From NCBI RefSeq assembly GCF_004307455.1, contig NZ_SEWX01000001.1, positions 496,001 through 560,000 of the forward strand: a stretch of DNA of 64,000 nucleotides, given 5' to 3'. The notes beneath the pieces were generated by a model. The model saw only the letters and a program-made list of their open reading frames with translations. It had not been told where the DNA came from and made no database searches. Positions 24,147 to 33,734 of this stretch are shown here, piece after piece. Numbering within the stretch: position 1 is the first letter of the stretch; the number at the start of each line of letters is the position of its first letter. The position numbers were made by a program, and so were the translations under genes. This stretch comes from Aquirufa nivalisilvae (GTDB lineage Bacteria; Bacteroidota; Bacteroidia; Cytophagales; Spirosomataceae).

Positions 24147-25052
24147 ATGGAAAAGATTTATTTGAGTGACGCCGGCCCGAAAGTTTCTCCTGCTATTTAT
24201 GGTTTTTGGAGATGGGAAAAGGAAAGTGCTAACAGTTTAAAGGACATGGACCAAATCGTTCATTTGTGTTTGGAATTGGGCATCAATACTTTTGACCATG
24301 CTGACCGTTATGGAAAATATAGCTGCGAAAGTCTTTTCGGAAAAGTACTTGCCAATAAATCATTTAAACGCAGTGATGTTGTTTTGTTTTCAAAATGTGG
24401 GGTGAATATTCCAGATTCTTCGAAGCCAGAAATCAGAGTGAGTCATGTGGATAGTTCGGCTAAGCACATTACGACCAGTGTGGAAAACTCTTTAAGAAAT
24501 TTACAGACAGATTATTTGGATGTATTTTTATTAGATCAATTGGACCCGCTTTCGGATTTAGAAAGCACGGTTTTAGCTTTAGAGAAGTTAAAAAGTTCAG
24601 GAAAGGTAAAGAACATAGGTGTTTCTAATTTCTCGGTTTATCAGCACCAATTATTGGAGTCATTTTTATCTATTCCTGTCGTTTCTAACCACATTGATTT
24701 GAATTTGTTAAATACCTCTGCTTTGGATAATGGGGCATTGGATTATGTCAAGCAAAAATACATGCGTCCTTTAGCAGTATCTCCATTGGGAGGTGGTCGT
24801 ATCGAACATGGCACGGATGAATTGGCCTTGAAAGTTCGTAAGAAATTGGTTGAAATGGCCGAGAAATATGAAAGTAATATTGAATCTATTGCAGTTGCTT
24901 GGATTGTTAAATTGGGGGCTCTGCCTTTGATTGGGACCTTGGAAGAAAAACGAATTCGCAATATTGTGAATTCATTTAGTGTCAAATTAGACCATCAAGA
25001 TTGGTATGAATTGTACCATACGACACGTCCAGCACCCATAGTGCACGATTAA
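24147..25052 (+). CDS. Aldo/keto reductase-family protein, catalytic His replaced
   Basis: 301 residues with a TIM-barrel AKR layout. Three residues of the catalytic tetrad are in place: D50 and Y55 in FDHADRYGKY, and K83 in LFSKCG. Also seen are IGVSNFSVYQ (about 157-166) and the late GTLEEKRI NADP-binding segment. The fourth position, His in the usual LLHRPDPL, reads LLDQLDPL, putting Asp130 where His is expected. Family members of the YdhF type reduce carbonyls with NADPH; with this change the activity is uncertain. Last gene of its operon, ending at a family B palindrome shared with rnr. Confidence 0.85.
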   Translation: MEKIYLSDAGPKVSPAIYGFWRWEKESANSLKDMDQIVHLCLELGINTFDHADRYGKYSCESLFGKVLANKSFKRSDVVLFSKCGVNIPDSSKPEIRVSHVDSSAKHITTSVENSLRNLQTDYLDVFLLDQLDPLSDLESTVLALEKLKSSGKVKNIGVSNFSVYQHQLLESFLSIPVVSNHIDLNLLNTSALDNGALDYVKQKYMRPLAVSPLGGGRIEHGTDELALKVRKKLVEMAEKYESNIESIAVAWIVKLGALPLIGTLEEKRIRNIVNSFSVKLDHQDWYELYHTTRPAPIVHD

Positions 25053-25062
25053 ATTATCAATT

Positions 25063-25116
25063 AGATTTGTCAACTTTTTAAAAGTTGACAAATCTGTTTC
25101 AAAAGTTGACAAATCT
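25063..25116. repeat. Family B palindrome plus an extra half-site
   Basis: AGATTTGTCAACTTTT, a single T, AAAAGTTGACAAATCT (25063-25095) is a perfect 16-bp inverted repeat. After GTTTC the right arm occurs again at 25101-25116, ending on the first base of the rnr stop triplet. It lies between the converging aldo/keto reductase and rnr genes. The same 33 bases occur at 45339-45371. Confidence 0.9.
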
Positions 25117-27377
25117 TATCTTCTTTTACGACCAATATTATTTCTACGGTCTTTCCCTCTTGGAATTACGTTAGCAGGGCGCCCTTCTCTGCGTCTGATG
25201 CGGTTATTTCCAAAACGATCTCCACCAGACTTCATTCCGATTAACTCTAGGTCAATGGTTCTTTTAGCCAAATTGGTATCCCTAACTTTTACTTTTACCG
25301 CATCTCCAAACGAGAAAACACGTCCGTTGGATTTACCTACAATACGATAATTTTCTTTATCTAAATCATAATAATCGTCGTTCAAGTCGACCATCCTTAC
25401 TAATCCTTCACAAGAAGTCTCGCCAATCTCGACAAAGATTCCAAATTCCGTTACTCCTGTGATGATACCATCAAAAACTTGAGGTTCATGCAAGGACATA
25501 TATTCTACTTGTTTGTATTTCACAGAAGCTCTTTCGGCATCGGCGGCAAGCTTTTCTCTATCCGAACAATGTTTGCATTGAATTTCCAGTGGTGCCCTTT
25601 CTGGGGAAGCCCCTTTGTCTAAGTAAAGCTGCAATAAGCGATGCGTCATGACATCTGGATATCGACGAATCGGGCTAGTAAAGTGTGAGTAAAAAGGGAA
25701 AGCTAAACCGAAGTGCCCAATGGCATCGGTACTATAGCGCGCTTTCGACATGGTTCTTACCGCTAAACTTTGCAATACATGTTCTTCAGCTTTACCTTCC
25801 ACGTTTTCCATTAGGGCATTAAACGATTGGGAAACTTGCTTAGGCTCAGTTGATACTTGATAGCCAAATTTCTTAGCAAAAGCAGAAAATACACGTAATT
25901 TTTCTGGGTCTGGAGCCTCGTGTACACGGTAAACCATCGTATTTCGAGGCTCTGTTTTTTTCAATTCATGCACGTATTCAGCCACTTTTTTATTAGCCAT
26001 CAGCATGAATTCCTCGATTAATTTATGAGCATCTTTTCTCTCTCTTGGAAATACAGCCAAAGGAGTCCCATTTTCATCTAATTCAAATTTTACTTCAACC
26101 GTTTCAAAGTTGACCGAACCATGCTTGAATCTGTGATCTCGTAGTTTTTTAGCTATTCGATTCAAGTCCTTGATCACGGGTTCGTAAGCATCAATTTCTT
26201 CTCCTTCATTTTCAATTAAAACTTGAGCTTCTTCGTAGGCAAATCTGCGATCAGAGTGGATGACGGTTCTACCAAACCACTCCTTGACAATTATACTATT
26301 TGGATCAAACTCTAAAAGGGTAGAGAACGTTAATTTATCTTCATGGGGTCTCAAAGAACACAAACCATTGGATAGTTTTTCGGGTAACATGGGCACCACA
26401 CGGTCTACTAAATAGACGGAAGTAGCACGACGAAATGCTTCTTGATCCAAAATACTACCGGGTTTCACATAATGGGAAACATCGGCAATGTGAACTCCAA
26501 TTTCTGTGTTTCCATTGGCTAGCTTTTGATAACTAATAGCGTCATCAAAATCTTTGGCATCTTTCGGGTCAATCGTAAAACTTAAAATCTTACGTAGGTC
26601 TTTTCTCTTTTTAATTTCCTCTTTAGAAATTTCAGTTGAAATAGCTTCTGCTGCCAATTCTACCATTTCTGGGAACTCATATGGCAAGCCAAATTCGGCT
26701 AAAATGGAGTGCATTTCTGTCTCATTTTCGCCTGCTTTGCCTAGTATTTTAATGACTCTACCTTCTGCTTTTTTGCCAGGTGTTCCCCAACGGGTAACCT
26801 CCACAATGACTTTATCTAAGTGATTGGCTTGTAAGGTCTCTGTTTTTGGAATGTAGATATCCTCATAGATTTTTTTGGAATCAGGAATGAGGAAAGAATA
26901 ATGGGGTGTTACTTGAATGACCCCAACTATTTCAAATGATTTCCTTTCTAAAATCTCTATAACTTCACCTTCTGGACGGTCATTTTTCTTTTTCTCGGAT
27001 GGTCTTCTTGCTTGAACACGTACACGATCTCCGTCTTTGGCATTCATCAAATCTGCCGTAGCCACCCAAACATCTTTGCTTCCGTCATCTGGAATAACAA
27101 ATGCGAATCTTGCATTGACATGATCAACACGGCCTTCAATTTGAAAGGATTCATTATCAAAACGGTAATTACCATCGGATTGTCGAATCAACCGATTCTC
27201 GATGACTAATTTTTGTACCAAATCAGCGTATAGCTCTTTGGTTTTACGGTCACGGATGGCAAATGCCTTATGAATTTGATTAATGGAGTAGGAACGATAG
27301 TCGTTCAACTCAAAAAATTCTAGGATGTCTTTTTGTAAACTAGCCAAAAAACGTTGTTCCTTAGGGGAAGTTGGCAT
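25116..27377 (-). CDS. rnr: Ribonuclease R
   Basis: 753 residues. N-terminal winged helix/cold-shock domains (to about 240) are followed by the RNB catalytic domain (about 255-590). That domain has the metal-binding DPKDAKDFDDA cluster (about 272-282), HIADVSHYV, RRYPDVMTHRLL and the PIRRYPD region. A C-terminal S1 domain (about 635-715, FDGIITGVTEFGIFVEIGE) and a basic Arg/Lys-rich tail end the protein. RNase R degrades structured RNA 3' to 5' and takes part in rRNA quality control. The length is typical. The stop codon shares a base with a family B half-site. Confidence 0.95.
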   Translation of the reverse strand: MPTSPKEQRFLASLQKDILEFFELNDYRSYSINQIHKAFAIRDRKTKELYADLVQKLVIENRLIRQSDGNYRFDNESFQIEGRVDHVNARFAFVIPDDGSKDVWVATADLMNAKDGDRVRVQARRPSEKKKNDRPEGEVIEILERKSFEIVGVIQVTPHYSFLIPDSKKIYEDIYIPKTETLQANHLDKVIVEVTRWGTPGKKAEGRVIKILGKAGENETEMHSILAEFGLPYEFPEMVELAAEAISTEISKEEIKKRKDLRKILSFTIDPKDAKDFDDAISYQKLANGNTEIGVHIADVSHYVKPGSILDQEAFRRATSVYLVDRVVPMLPEKLSNGLCSLRPHEDKLTFSTLLEFDPNSIIVKEWFGRTVIHSDRRFAYEEAQVLIENEGEEIDAYEPVIKDLNRIAKKLRDHRFKHGSVNFETVEVKFELDENGTPLAVFPRERKDAHKLIEEFMLMANKKVAEYVHELKKTEPRNTMVYRVHEAPDPEKLRVFSAFAKKFGYQVSTEPKQVSQSFNALMENVEGKAEEHVLQSLAVRTMSKARYSTDAIGHFGLAFPFYSHFTSPIRRYPDVMTHRLLQLYLDKGASPERAPLEIQCKHCSDREKLAADAERASVKYKQVEYMSLHEPQVFDGIITGVTEFGIFVEIGETSCEGLVRMVDLNDDYYDLDKENYRIVGKSNGRVFSFGDAVKVKVRDTNLAKRTIDLELIGMKSGGDRFGNNRIRRREGRPANVIPRGKDRRNNIGRKRR

Positions 27378-27572
27378 ATAAATGAAATTTAAAACTTACC
27401 CGAAGGTACGGGTTTTTACTTTTAGAATGATTATCAGTAGTTTATTTCCTTTCCTACATTCGATTTTCAAGATTTTTCAAAAAAATGTAGGCTTATCATC
27501 TCAATTTCAAGAAATTGTCTCATCAGGGGATTAATTCCAAGGGCTTCATTCCCTAATCCTAATTCTATTTAG

Positions 27573-27580
27573 TACTTTTG
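27573..27580 (+). promoter_or_regulatory. -7 promoter box of the M28-gcvT-comB-thrC operon
   Basis: TACTTTTG (TAnnTTTG) lies 21 bases before the ATG at 27602 and overlaps an earlier in-frame start at 27578, arguing for the later one. No clear -33 TTTG was found. Confidence 0.5.
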
Positions 27581-27601
27581 GGCTTGTTTTTCCTAATATT
27601 C

Positions 27602-28612
27602 ATGAATCGATCTAGGGTTGCTCTATTATTGTTACTTGTCTTTATCCTCTCAGGCGTTGTTTATTGGTTTCAGAGTACCAGTAAAGTGAGTGAAGAGAAA
27701 ACGGCAGCCGTTCAATTAGTTGACACACCGAATTTTAGCGCGGACTCTGCCTATGCTTATATCAAGCAGCAAGTGGATTTTGGTCCAAGGGTTCCTGGGA
27801 CTAATGCTCATCAGAAGTGCCAAGAGTGGATTATTGCTAAGTTGAAATCCTATGGTTTACAAGTGAGTACGCAGCCATTTACAGCGACTAATTACGCAGG
27901 TAAAGTATTAAAAGGAACCAATATCATGGCCCAGTTTCAGCCAGAAATTGGGAAACGAATTTTATTGGCGGCACATTGGGATTCTAGAGCGGTAGCGGAT
28001 AAGGATTCCATTCGAAAAAATGAACCAATCGATGCAGCGAATGATGGAGGAAGTGGAGTTGGAGTGATGATCGAATTGGCGAGACAATTATCTTCTAGTT
28101 CAAAAAAGCCACCTGTTGGCGTAGATTTTCTATTTTTTGATTTAGAAGATACAGGAGAACCCCATGGAGTAGAGACCAACGTTCAAAATACCTGGGCGCT
28201 AGGTTCACAATATTGGGCGGCTCATATTTTTCCACAAAATTACCGTCCTTTTTATGGAATATTATTGGATATGGTAGGTGCTAAAGGGGCTGTATTTCCT
28301 CAAGAATATGGTTCTATGCAATATGCGCCCACCGTTGTTCGGTCCATTTGGTCAGCTGCGGCAGATTTAGGATTTGGGCATTTATTTCTACAAGAAGAAG
28401 GCCCAGGAATAACCGACGACCATACGGCGGTAAATGAAGTAGCCAAAATTCAAATGATTGATATTATAGATTTACGGCCACAGGCTCCTGGAAGTATGGG
28501 AGATATCTTTGGTCCGTATCATCATCGACATGGAGATAATTTATCCATCATAGACCCCAAAACCTTACAAGCTGTAGGGCAAACTTTATTACAAGTTTTA
28601 TATCGAGAATAA
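27602..28612 (+). CDS. Exported M28-family zinc peptidase / glutaminyl-peptide cyclotransferase-like protein
   Basis: 336 residues from 27602. An N-terminal signal/anchor ([19 protein letters not shown]) is followed by an M28 alpha/beta domain with the ligand series [32 protein letters not shown] and the late [10 protein letters not shown]. The spacing and the DLEDTGE motif resemble glutaminyl cyclases, which form N-terminal pyroglutamate, more than plain aminopeptidases. It acts in the periplasm. gcvT starts one base after its stop codon, so this is the first gene of a four-gene operon. Confidence 0.82.
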   Translation: MNRSRVALLLLLVFILSGVVYWFQSTSKVSEEKTAAVQLVDTPNFSADSAYAYIKQQVDFGPRVPGTNAHQKCQEWIIAKLKSYGLQVSTQPFTATNYAGKVLKGTNIMAQFQPEIGKRILLAAHWDSRAVADKDSIRKNEPIDAANDGGSGVGVMIELARQLSSSSKKPPVGVDFLFFDLEDTGEPHGVETNVQNTWALGSQYWAAHIFPQNYRPFYGILLDMVGAKGAVFPQEYGSMQYAPTVVRSIWSAAADLGFGHLFLQEEGPGITDDHTAVNEVAKIQMIDIIDLRPQAPGSMGDIFGPYHHRHGDNLSIIDPKTLQAVGQTLLQVLYRE

Positions 28613-28613
28613 T

Positions 28614-29702
28614 ATGTCAGAACAATTACAACTCGTTCATTTGAACGATACCCATGTAGCGCTTGGAGCAAAAATGGTCCCTTTTGCTGGATTTAATATG
28701 CCTGTTTTGTACACCAATTTGATTGAGGAGCATATCTGTGTTCGTCAGCAAGTGGGGGTATTTGACGTGAGTCATATGGGGGAGTTTTATTTGAAAGGAG
28801 AGAAAGCCTTGGATTTGATTCAATATGTGTGCTCTAATGATGCTTCTAAATTGGTGGATGGAAAAGTTCAATATAGCTGCTTACCCAATGATCAAGGAGG
28901 AATTGTGGACGATTTGTTGGTTTATCGAGTGAAGGAAAATGAATATATGTTGGTGGTGAATGCTTCCAATATTGAAAAGGATTGGAATTGGATTTCTTCA
29001 CACAATAGTTTTGGTGTTGAAATGACAAACCAAAGTGATGAGTATAGTTTGTTTGCCGTGCAAGGCCCCAAAGCCATTTTAGCATTACAAAAATTGACTG
29101 ATGTTGAATTATCATCAATGCCGTATTATTCCTTTAAAATTGGTCAAATGGCGGGTGTTTCTGATGTGATTATTTCTAATACAGGTTATACTGGTGCCGG
29201 TGGTTTTGAGATTTATGTCAAAAATGAACAAGCATTATTTATGTGGAATGCGATTTTTGAGGCAGGAGCAGAGTTTGGAATTAAACCGATTGGACTTGGT
29301 GCGAGAGATACCTTACGTACAGAAATGGGTTATTGCTTGTATGGGCATGATATAGATGATACTACGTCTCCTATTGAGGCTGGATTGGGTTGGATCACAT
29401 CATTCAATAAAGAGTTTATAGCTTCTGATATTCATGCCAAAATAAAGGCTGAAGGAGCTAAGAAAAAATTAGTGGGATTTGAGATGATTGATCGCGGAAT
29501 ACCACGTCAACATTATCCAATTGTGAATGAAGCTGGGGAGTCAATTGGTGAAGTTACATCTGGAACGCAATCTCCTAACTTATCAAAAGGTATAGGCATG
29601 GGATATGTGAAGACAGAATATGCTAAGGTAGGAACGGAAATTTTTGTACAGATTCGTGATAAATCCTTGAAGGCTGTAGTAGTTAAAATGCCATTTATTT
29701 AG
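28614..29702 (+). CDS. gcvT: Aminomethyltransferase, glycine cleavage T-protein
   Basis: 362 residues with the T-protein core: [16 protein letters not shown] at the start, [53 protein letters not shown] and the [12 protein letters not shown] segment with the folate-site Asp/Arg. It transfers the methylene group from the lipoyl H-protein to tetrahydrofolate in glycine breakdown. Other gcv genes are not in the window. The close spacing to both neighbours implies co-transcription. Confidence 0.96.
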   Translation: MSEQLQLVHLNDTHVALGAKMVPFAGFNMPVLYTNLIEEHICVRQQVGVFDVSHMGEFYLKGEKALDLIQYVCSNDASKLVDGKVQYSCLPNDQGGIVDDLLVYRVKENEYMLVVNASNIEKDWNWISSHNSFGVEMTNQSDEYSLFAVQGPKAILALQKLTDVELSSMPYYSFKIGQMAGVSDVIISNTGYTGAGGFEIYVKNEQALFMWNAIFEAGAEFGIKPIGLGARDTLRTEMGYCLYGHDIDDTTSPIEAGLGWITSFNKEFIASDIHAKIKAEGAKKKLVGFEMIDRGIPRQHYPIVNEAGESIGEVTSGTQSPNLSKGIGMGYVKTEYAKVGTEIFVQIRDKSLKAVVVKMPFI

Positions 29703-29709
29703 AGTAATT

Positions 29710-30414
29710 ATGAGAAAAATCGACGTTTGTTTGTCGCCAGAACTCATTCATTTGTATGATGTTCCTTCTCTAGCAGTTGTTGTCGTGGATATTTTTAGGG
29801 CGACATCCTGTATGGTGACGGCCTTTGCTCATGGGGCCAAGGAGATTATTCCAGTGGAGAAAATGGACCTTTGCAGTGCTTATGGAGCTAAGGGATATTT
29901 GACATCAGCAGAAAGAAATGGTGTTACTCCTGCGGGTTTTGATTTTGATAATTCCCCTTTTAGTTATCAAGTAGACAAGGTGAAAGGAGCAAAGATTTGC
30001 GTGACCACGACCAACGGCACTGTGGCTATTCGAAAGTCAAGAAAATCGCCAGCACTTTATGTGGGAGCATTTTTAAATATATCACGAGTTGCGGAGGCAT
30101 TGAAAAAATGGGAGGGAGATGCGTTGATTGTATGTGCAGGCTGGAAGGGGAAGCCTAATCTAGAGGACACTTTATTTGCAGGTGCTTTAATAGATTTATT
30201 ACATGGTTCTTACCATGTGGCAGATGATGCGGCCATGATGGCTTTGGGAACATACCGGGAGGCATCGGCTAACTTAATGCAAGCAGTGAAAGGATCTTCT
30301 CACGTGAATCGATTGTTGGGATTGGGTATTGAAAAGGATATTAGTTTTTGCTTGGAAAGAGATGTTTACCCAGTGTTGCCTGGTTTAAGAGGTAATAAAT
30401 TGGTGTTGAAATAA
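29710..30414 (+). CDS. ComB-family 2-phosphosulfolactate phosphatase-like protein
   Basis: 234 residues matching the ComB family: VVVVDIFRATSCMVTAF near the N-terminus, TSAERNGVTPAGFDFDNSP, VTTTNGTVAI and GWKGKPNLEDTLFAGAL. In methanogens ComB removes phosphate from 2-phosphosulfolactate for coenzyme M synthesis. Bacteroidota carry homologues although they do not make coenzyme M in the known way, so the substrate here is open (sulfolactate metabolism is one guess). It sits between gcvT and thrC in one operon. Confidence 0.82.
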   Translation: MRKIDVCLSPELIHLYDVPSLAVVVVDIFRATSCMVTAFAHGAKEIIPVEKMDLCSAYGAKGYLTSAERNGVTPAGFDFDNSPFSYQVDKVKGAKICVTTTNGTVAIRKSRKSPALYVGAFLNISRVAEALKKWEGDALIVCAGWKGKPNLEDTLFAGALIDLLHGSYHVADDAAMMALGTYREASANLMQAVKGSSHVNRLLGLGIEKDISFCLERDVYPVLPGLRGNKLVLK

Positions 30415-30457
30415 GTATATGATGAAGTAGGTGTGATGCCTAATTAACAAAAAGGTG

Positions 30458-31765
30458 ATGAAGTTATATAGTACACAACATCAAAGTCCTGATGTATCAT
30501 TAGAAGAAGCCATATTTAGGGGATTGCCACCAGATAATGGCTTGTATATGCCATTGTCTATTGAGAAGATTGATTCTGCGTTTTTTGAAACCATTCAAGA
30601 TAAAAGTTTCCAAGAAATAGCGGAGGCAGTGTGCCAACATTTATTAGGGGCTGATCTAAGCAAGGAAGAAATTCATGGAATTATTAGTCAATCGATGACG
30701 TTTGAAGCCCCTTTATTTGACTTAGAAAAGGATGTAGAGGTATTGGAATTATTCCATGGTCCATCCATGGCATTTAAGGATTTTGGAGCTCGCTTTATGG
30801 CGGCGATTATGTCGCACTATTTGTTGAAATCAAAAAGAGAGATTCGCATCTTAGTAGCTACATCTGGAGATACGGGTGGGGCAGTTGCACAAGGTTTTTT
30901 TAATACTCCTGGGATTTCAGTTACCATACTTTATCCAAAGGGGAAGGTTTCGGATATTCAGGAAAAGCAATTGACTACATTGGGTGGTAATGTCCATGCT
31001 TTAGAAATAGATGGGACTTTTGATGACTGCCAAAGTTTGGTAAAGCAAGCCTTTTTAGATGAGGAATTGAGGGCCAAATTTAATTTGGCATCAGCTAATT
31101 CCATCAATATCTCTCGATTGATTCCTCAATCTTTTTATTATTTCGCTGCTTTTGCAGAGGCGAAAAGAAAGGGATTAAAAATGCCAATAGTATTCTGTGT
31201 CCCGAGTGGTAATTTTGGAAACTTGAGTGCGGGCTTAATGGCATATCGCATGGGATTACCAGTAAAGGCATTTGTGGCAGCTTGTAATGAAAATAAAGTA
31301 GTACCAGATTATTTAACAACTGGGGAATATAAGTCAAAAACTAGCGTGGAGACCCTTTCCAATGCTATGGATGTAGGGAATCCTTCCAATTTTATTCGCA
31401 TGAAATTGTTGGCTGGTGAAAAATGGGAATCTGTAAGGGAGTTGGTAAAAGGATATTTTACGAATGACGCGCAAACGAAGGTAAGGATGAAAGAGGTGTA
31501 TGATCGGACAGGATATGTCATGTGTCCGCATACGGCAGTGGCTTACGATGGTTTACAGCAATACAAGGCAGAGGTTAAAGAAGAGTTTACAGGAATATTA
31601 TTGTCGACAGCTCACTATGCCAAATTTTTACCAACAGTTGAAACTACATTAGGTCGACAAGTACCTATCCCAGAGCGTTTGTCAGCGCTATTAAGTAAAG
31701 AAAAAGTGGCGATTTCCTTGGGAACAGATTATGCTGGTTTTAAGCAGTATTTGTTGGAGAAATAG
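30458..31765 (+). CDS. thrC: Threonine synthase
   Basis: 435 residues from the ATG at 30458 (the codon before it is GTG). It converts O-phosphohomoserine to threonine with PLP. Seen: LYSTQHQSPDVSLEEAIFRGL and DNGLYMP at the N-terminus, HGPSMAFKDFGARF with the PLP lysine, ATSGDTGGAVAQGF, and VPSGNFGNLSAGLMA, which binds the cofactor phosphate. This is the long, fungal/E. coli-type class. It is last in the operon and is followed by a family A palindrome. Confidence 0.95.
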   Translation: MKLYSTQHQSPDVSLEEAIFRGLPPDNGLYMPLSIEKIDSAFFETIQDKSFQEIAEAVCQHLLGADLSKEEIHGIISQSMTFEAPLFDLEKDVEVLELFHGPSMAFKDFGARFMAAIMSHYLLKSKREIRILVATSGDTGGAVAQGFFNTPGISVTILYPKGKVSDIQEKQLTTLGGNVHALEIDGTFDDCQSLVKQAFLDEELRAKFNLASANSINISRLIPQSFYYFAAFAEAKRKGLKMPIVFCVPSGNFGNLSAGLMAYRMGLPVKAFVAACNENKVVPDYLTTGEYKSKTSVETLSNAMDVGNPSNFIRMKLLAGEKWESVRELVKGYFTNDAQTKVRMKEVYDRTGYVMCPHTAVAYDGLQQYKAEVKEEFTGILLSTAHYAKFLPTVETTLGRQVPIPERLSALLSKEKVAISLGTDYAGFKQYLLEK

Positions 31766-31774
31766 CCATATTTA

Positions 31775-31813
31775 AACAACGCTGTCAAGGTTCCGAACCT
31801 TGACAGCGTTGTT
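31775..31813. repeat. Family A palindrome, copy 3 (arms in swapped order)
   Basis: AACGCTGTCAAGGTT (31778-31792), loop CCG, AACCTTGACAGCGTT (31796-31810). The stem extends outward by AAC/GTT to 18 bp. Compared with copies 1, 2 and 5 the two arms are exchanged, which simple inversion cannot produce. It lies between converging thrC and DoxX genes. Confidence 0.9.
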
Positions 31814-31877
31814 CGAACGAATCCAAATTTGAACTTATTGTCCAATAAGTTGGATACTTACATTCAAGTTAAAATGG

Positions 31878-32240
31878 CTAAAGTAATGCCTTAAACTTAT
31901 CAAATTCTTGGTAAGCAATAATTCCGATTAAAATAATTAATACAGGGCCAGCGCCTAATCCTCCTAGAACTAAGAATTCTAAAACTACAATATTGATAGC
32001 AATTGGAGTCAGAACGAGTAATGATAGAGCTCTTTTGGAAGGTATAAGTAATAAGATGGCACCAATTATTTCTAGTGACTTCACAACTGCCATAAATCCA
32101 GTAGGCACCATTAAATTAAAAAAGACTGCTTGATTTCCAGATAATGGTGGAGTTGGTACAAATTCAAAGAAAAAATTTAGTCCTCCGAATAAAAATAGAA
32201 AGGCCAGTAAGAGGGTTGGAATCAGTTTTAAGTATTTCAT
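31878..32240 (-). CDS. DoxX-family small membrane protein
   Basis: 120 residues with four hydrophobic spans. The first contains LIPTLLLAFLFLFGGLNFFF; the second follows FFNLMVPTGFMAVVKSLEIIGAILLLIP, the DoxX-like signature region. The last two spans end at IIAYQEFDKFKALL. DoxX-like proteins sit in the inner membrane; their biochemical role is mostly unclear. It stands alone, flanked on both sides by family A palindromes. Confidence 0.8.
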   Translation of the reverse strand: MKYLKLIPTLLLAFLFLFGGLNFFFEFVPTPPLSGNQAVFFNLMVPTGFMAVVKSLEIIGAILLLIPSKRALSLLVLTPIAINIVVLEFLVLGGLGAGPVLIILIGIIAYQEFDKFKALL

Positions 32241-32279
32241 GAGATAGGGTTTTGGAATAAGTTAAAAGAGAAATCTGAC

Positions 32280-32312
32280 AACGCTGTCAAGGTTTTAAAC
32301 CTTGACAGCGTT
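32280..32312. repeat. Family A palindrome, copy 4 (arms in swapped order)
   Basis: AACGCTGTCAAGGTT, loop TTA, AACCTTGACAGCGTT: a perfect 15-bp stem, same arm order as copy 3. It lies between the stop of the 445-residue membrane-protein gene and the start of DoxX, both on the minus strand, only 466 bases from copy 3. Confidence 0.9.
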
Positions 32313-32378
32313 AAGGAAAATTAGGAAAAATTTTGGAATTGCCCAATCAATTTATTGATAAAACAATCAGAATATCAA

Positions 32379-33716
32379 CTACTTAATAGCAGGTTTAAAT
32401 TCGCCTTTGTTTAGCATTTGAACCATCATGAGATGAAGGTCATATTTTTTGACATTCTCTTTACTAAAGCCTAAACCCTGCTTTTCGTGAATGAACGATT
32501 GATAATCTTGAAGTAGAAATTCCTTTCTGCTTTTTATCGCTGGATAGTACGTAATGATAGAGCTAAGCCAAAATATCATAGCAACTGGAAGCACCCATTT
32601 GGTCGTAAAATTCGAAGAAACAAGATGGGTAGAAAGCACATAAGTAAGTAACATGGCTAATGTGGCAATAATTTTATAATTCCCTATTAAGAAGACAAAT
32701 GGGCCGTATTTAGACCTTAAAACAGCCAATAAAACGCCATTTAAAAGGCAAAAAGTTAGACAACCCGCTAGAAAAAGTTGACTAGGATTAGCCATTTCTT
32801 GCGAAGTCCATCGATTTAATAAACTTGGATATGTCTTAAGCGCTTTGATGAAAACCCAACGTTGAAAGCCCCAAATAATAATGATAAACAGCAAAAATCC
32901 CATAGTAAAACTAAAGACCAATCTGATACTGGAATCTTGCTCATTGAAGTAGTCAGCCGAGCCTCCCAAAAACACAAAAAAGCCTTGTATACTTTGCCAA
33001 GGATGGCCCAACAAATAGATTAAACCATTTTGGTTTGCTCCCATACTGGGATAATTCCAGAAAAATAGTGTCAAAAATGTAATGAAAACGACCACCCAAA
33101 TAACCAACTTTTTTAAGTCAAAAGCGGTTAAAAGTATCATCCCTCCTGAGGCAATGAATAGTAATCCATCCGAATTTGACATACAGGCTAACATGGTGCA
33201 TACTATTCCAGTTACAAATAGTTTGTTGCCACCTCTGCTAAGACAAAACATAGCTAAAAACCCAAATCCAATAACCAAGTTTCTTTGAATGGAGACAATA
33301 AACCAAAAAGTATTTAAGTGGTATTGAAAGTTTAAATAAAGAAAGGGGATGGGTAAAAAGTACCACCATCGATTTTTAAGCGGTAAATTAAACCACATTA
33401 AAACAAATATGATGATGATATATAAATGAGAAGTGAGCAGTAATGCTTTTAAGTCCAATTGATGAAATACAAAATAATGAACCATCACCCATAAACGAAG
33501 TGTCACAATTCGGTGCTCATTATTGGGGAACCAAATCATTTTTAATCGGTCGAACCAGTCGGGATGAGCAAACCAAGCTCTAATGGTCATAGGAGCTTCA
33601 AAGTCATCTAACCAAGGGATATTGATAGAAAAGGAAAATAATGACCAAGTAAAAAATACGATAGGTATTAATCCAAGTAAAATAGAAATAAGTTTTAATC
33701 GTGGCAAGGAGGGCAT
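32379..33716 (-). CDS. Multi-span membrane protein, possible GT-C-type glycosyltransferase (paralogue 1)
   Basis: 445 residues with about ten membrane helices. I cannot name the family. After the first helix comes an extracytoplasmic-type loop IPWLDDFEAP (D37, D38), and 30 residues on NNEHRI (H68, R69), then alternating hydrophobic spans and a short soluble C-terminus. The upstream neighbour carries the same DD and HR signature at identical spacing. Acidic pairs in the first loop are a hallmark of GT-C enzymes that use polyprenyl-phosphate sugars, which fits the DPM1-like GT2 gene in the same operon. Inference only. Last gene of the operon, 18 bases after its paralogue. Confidence 0.65.
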   Translation of the reverse strand: MPSLPRLKLISILLGLIPIVFFTWSLFSFSINIPWLDDFEAPMTIRAWFAHPDWFDRLKMIWFPNNEHRIVTLRLWVMVHYFVFHQLDLKALLLTSHLYIIIIFVLMWFNLPLKNRWWYFLPIPFLYLNFQYHLNTFWFIVSIQRNLVIGFGFLAMFCLSRGGNKLFVTGIVCTMLACMSNSDGLLFIASGGMILLTAFDLKKLVIWVVVFITFLTLFFWNYPSMGANQNGLIYLLGHPWQSIQGFFVFLGGSADYFNEQDSSIRLVFSFTMGFLLFIIIIWGFQRWVFIKALKTYPSLLNRWTSQEMANPSQLFLAGCLTFCLLNGVLLAVLRSKYGPFVFLIGNYKIIATLAMLLTYVLSTHLVSSNFTTKWVLPVAMIFWLSSIITYYPAIKSRKEFLLQDYQSFIHEKQGLGFSKENVKKYDLHLMMVQMLNKGEFKPAIK

Positions 33717-33734
33717 TTATCGGAGGAGTGGTCC

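Noticed and set aside
31775-31813. Family A hairpins as ordinary intrinsic terminators
   Set aside because: Position fits, but there is no T-run after the stem and the arm sequence itself is conserved, which termination does not require. A terminator role in part remains possible.
2926-32312. The family A palindromes as CRISPR repeats
   Set aside because: Copies are single, far apart and without spacers, leader or cas genes.
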